The position numbers and the translations under genes are program-made. The notes under the pieces are model-generated. The model was given only the letters and a program-made list of their open reading frames with translations. It was not told where the DNA came from and made no database searches. 64,000 bases of DNA, taken from the NCBI GenBank assembly GCA_024278215.1, contig JAJRTR010000204.1:8644-72643 (forward strand), in the 5' to 3' direction. This stretch comes from a bacterium (GTDB lineage: Bacteria; UBP15; UBA6099; JAJRTR01). Each line of letters starts with the position of its first letter. The stretch's first letter is position 1. Positions 62,765-64,000 of the stretch are shown in pieces.

Positions 62765-63745
62765 TCATTCGCCATCCCGGTCGCCTGTCGTTCGTTTCGG
62801 ATGACTGCTGAAGAAGTCCCACATAATATCTGTTGCGGATATGCCTTCAAAGGGTTTGTCCTCGACAAAGAAAACTCTCTTCCCGCCCGGCCACGAGTGG
62901 GTTCCTCCCGCAATCGTATACAACACGACATCCGTGCCGGTTTCGGGGCAGGCATAGGAATCGACTCTTATGTCGCCGTCGGTCCGCGTGTGAGGCGTGT
63001 CTTCGCATTTGTTGTTATGTTTCCAGAGAGCAACAGCATATTCGACGGATTTCTTTTTGAGTTTCACCAGGGCGCGAGGGCCGACGCCGCCGTTGTACGG
63101 TACATTCAGATCGTTTGTTCCGTGAAACATTATCACATTTATCGGGTCTTCCGGTTCGCAGTGAGGAGTTGTGACACAGCCCGCGACAGGCGCGATAGCG
63201 GCGAGCCGGCGCGATAGTCGGCAGCCGAGATGGTGGGCGAGCATCCCTCCGTTCGAGAAGCCCGCCGCGTATATCCTCGCCTGATCGATACTGTACTTTG
63301 CCGACACATCGTCGATGACTGCTTCGACAAAACCGACATCGTCGATATTATTGTCCATCGAATATTTGCAACATCTGTCGGCGTTCCACGTGAGCATCGC
63401 GTTATTCATGTAGCCGGAACCGTTGGGATATACAACGATGAAGCCTTCCGCGTCCGCTTTATTATTGAATCCAGTGTTCAGCAAAGCGTGTCGCGCGTTG
63501 CCGCCGCCGCCGTGCAGCACTATCACGAGCGGGATGTGCTCCTTATGCCCAGTCCCCGGCGGCACGTGAATAAGGTAACTGCGCGCTCTGCCGTCGTGTG
63601 TAAGTTCTCGCGAGAAGGTGTTTTCAGAGTCCGGCCTGTCGCCGGCGCGAGCGCGGGGCGGACATGCGGCTGAACATAACAACAAGGCAAATATCAGACA
63701 AACAATGTGTCTGATAATACAACTACGTCCATTAATATATTCCAT
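62765..63745 (-). CDS. Exported poly(3-hydroxybutyrate)-depolymerase-like esterase (LpqC family)
   Basis: An alpha/beta-hydrolase of about 326 residues. The nucleophile is in AAGFSNGGMLAHHLGC, preceded by IVLHGGGGNARH; a later FHGTNDLNVPYNGG and AGGTHSWPGG supply the Asp and His positions. The N-terminus is a signal peptide ending in LLLCSAACPP, which could be a lipoprotein site. Family members hydrolyse polyhydroxybutyrate, feruloyl esters or related substrates; the target is not determined. ATG 63745 is chosen because it begins the signal sequence; the frame extends upstream to 63841. It is adjacent to a 178-bp repeat. Confidence 0.83.
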   Translation of the reverse strand: MEYINGRSCIIRHIVCLIFALLLCSAACPPRARAGDRPDSENTFSRELTHDGRARSYLIHVPPGTGHKEHIPLVIVLHGGGGNARHALLNTGFNNKADAEGFIVVYPNGSGYMNNAMLTWNADRCCKYSMDNNIDDVGFVEAVIDDVSAKYSIDQARIYAAGFSNGGMLAHHLGCRLSRRLAAIAPVAGCVTTPHCEPEDPINVIMFHGTNDLNVPYNGGVGPRALVKLKKKSVEYAVALWKHNNKCEDTPHTRTDGDIRVDSYACPETGTDVVLYTIAGGTHSWPGGKRVFFVEDKPFEGISATDIMWDFFSSHPKRTTGDRDGE

Positions 63746-63828
63746 GTCAGGAATTGTAGCAGATTTTGAAATGCCGGTGTGAAAAACGTAAAAATAAGAC
63801 CGTGATTTTCGAAATAGTATTCTGACAG

Positions 63829-64000
63829 GAGCCAGTTGCAAAATTATGTTCGAAGCGAGGTCGAGCGTATTCGGTCGGAAGCAAGGCGGAGGTGCAAAAT
63901 CCCCGCAGGCGTACTTGTAGAGTACGTCGAGGATGATTTTGTGCCGACAACGCAGCTGTTAACAATTGCAGCCGACCGTAGCCGAATCAGAATTTTGCAA
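63829..64000 (+). repeat. 178-bp dispersed repeat, copy D (cut by window end)
   Basis: Starts GAGCCAGTTGCAAAATT (one change from the consensus) and runs to the end of the window at GAATTTTGCAA, a few bases short of the expected right end. It lies just upstream of the esterase gene. Confidence 0.85.

Noticed and set aside
1-64000. CRISPR arrays or prophage
   Set aside because: No regularly spaced short direct repeats, and no integrase, capsid or terminase genes were found.

Overview
This 64-kb window looks like chromosome from an uncultured Gram-negative bacterium with an anaerobic or facultative lifestyle. The signs are an outer-membrane porin, lipoproteins, a Tat substrate, and a succinate-propionate pathway. 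GC is moderate to high, and consensus sigma70-type promoters are visible (TTGAAA-N16-TATAAT appears twice). UUG and GUG starts are common. I could not place it in a phylum from sequence alone. About 50 protein genes, one tRNA-Ile, several promoters and several families of short dispersed repeats are supported.

Left part (1-17.6 kb): a minus-strand run of a membrane/spermidine-synthase-like gene, an exported protein and a YfcE-type phosphodiesterase; then ugd-glpX, a patatin-like lipase, a seven-repeat beta-propeller lipoprotein, a metallo-beta-lactamase-fold protein divergent from an orphan PhnD-like binding protein, a trpD-glycosyltransferase-DUF3786 operon, ilvD, and a Tat-exported metallophosphoesterase.

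Middle (17.7-31.3 kb): an envelope-flavoured block. It holds two B12-binding radical SAM proteins, three large membrane proteins or glycosyltransferase-like proteins, a PQQ-type propeller, a membrane protein fused to a YncE-like propeller, and a membrane-anchored PEP-synthase-like phosphotransferase with a cotranscribed membrane partner.

31.4-46.3 kb: the rpmH-rnpA-yidD-yidC-jag cluster (rpmH and rnpA overlap), a porin, livF plus phenylacetate-CoA ligase (with an in-frame TAG), a UxaE-type epimerase, a broken ArsR gene, a YrdC/YciO protein, LapA, a YhaM-type nuclease, tRNA-Ile, a low-complexity outer-membrane protein, the small (B12-binding) methylmalonyl-CoA mutase subunit, and pheA.

Right part (48-61.3 kb): the most striking system, an almost complete Wood-Werkman (succinate-propionate) module. 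One minus-strand operon carries a 65-aa protein, a biotin carrier, sucC, sucD, sdhC, sdhD, sdhA, sdhB, methylmalonyl-CoA epimerase, a single 987-aa polypeptide that joins a 5S-type (biotin:pyruvate/oxaloacetate) and a 12S-type (acyl-CoA) carboxyltransferase, biotin ligase and the biotin transporter BioY. The large mutase subunit is transcribed divergently from a shared promoter region. No biotin carboxylase is present, so the fusion plus carrier is best explained as a transcarboxylase: methylmalonyl-CoA + pyruvate to propionyl-CoA + oxaloacetate. The carrier gene has an in-frame TAG near its 5' end, like the ligase gene at 36-37 kb.

Repeats: a 178-bp element with 17-bp inverted ends (four large copies, a 39-bp internally deleted copy and a fragment), a 188-bp element with AGTGTCGYGTCA-like ends (two full copies and a divergent one), and short hairpins of the ACCCGCAT/ATGCGGGT type. 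They have no genes of their own, resemble MITEs, and several abut or create stop codons.
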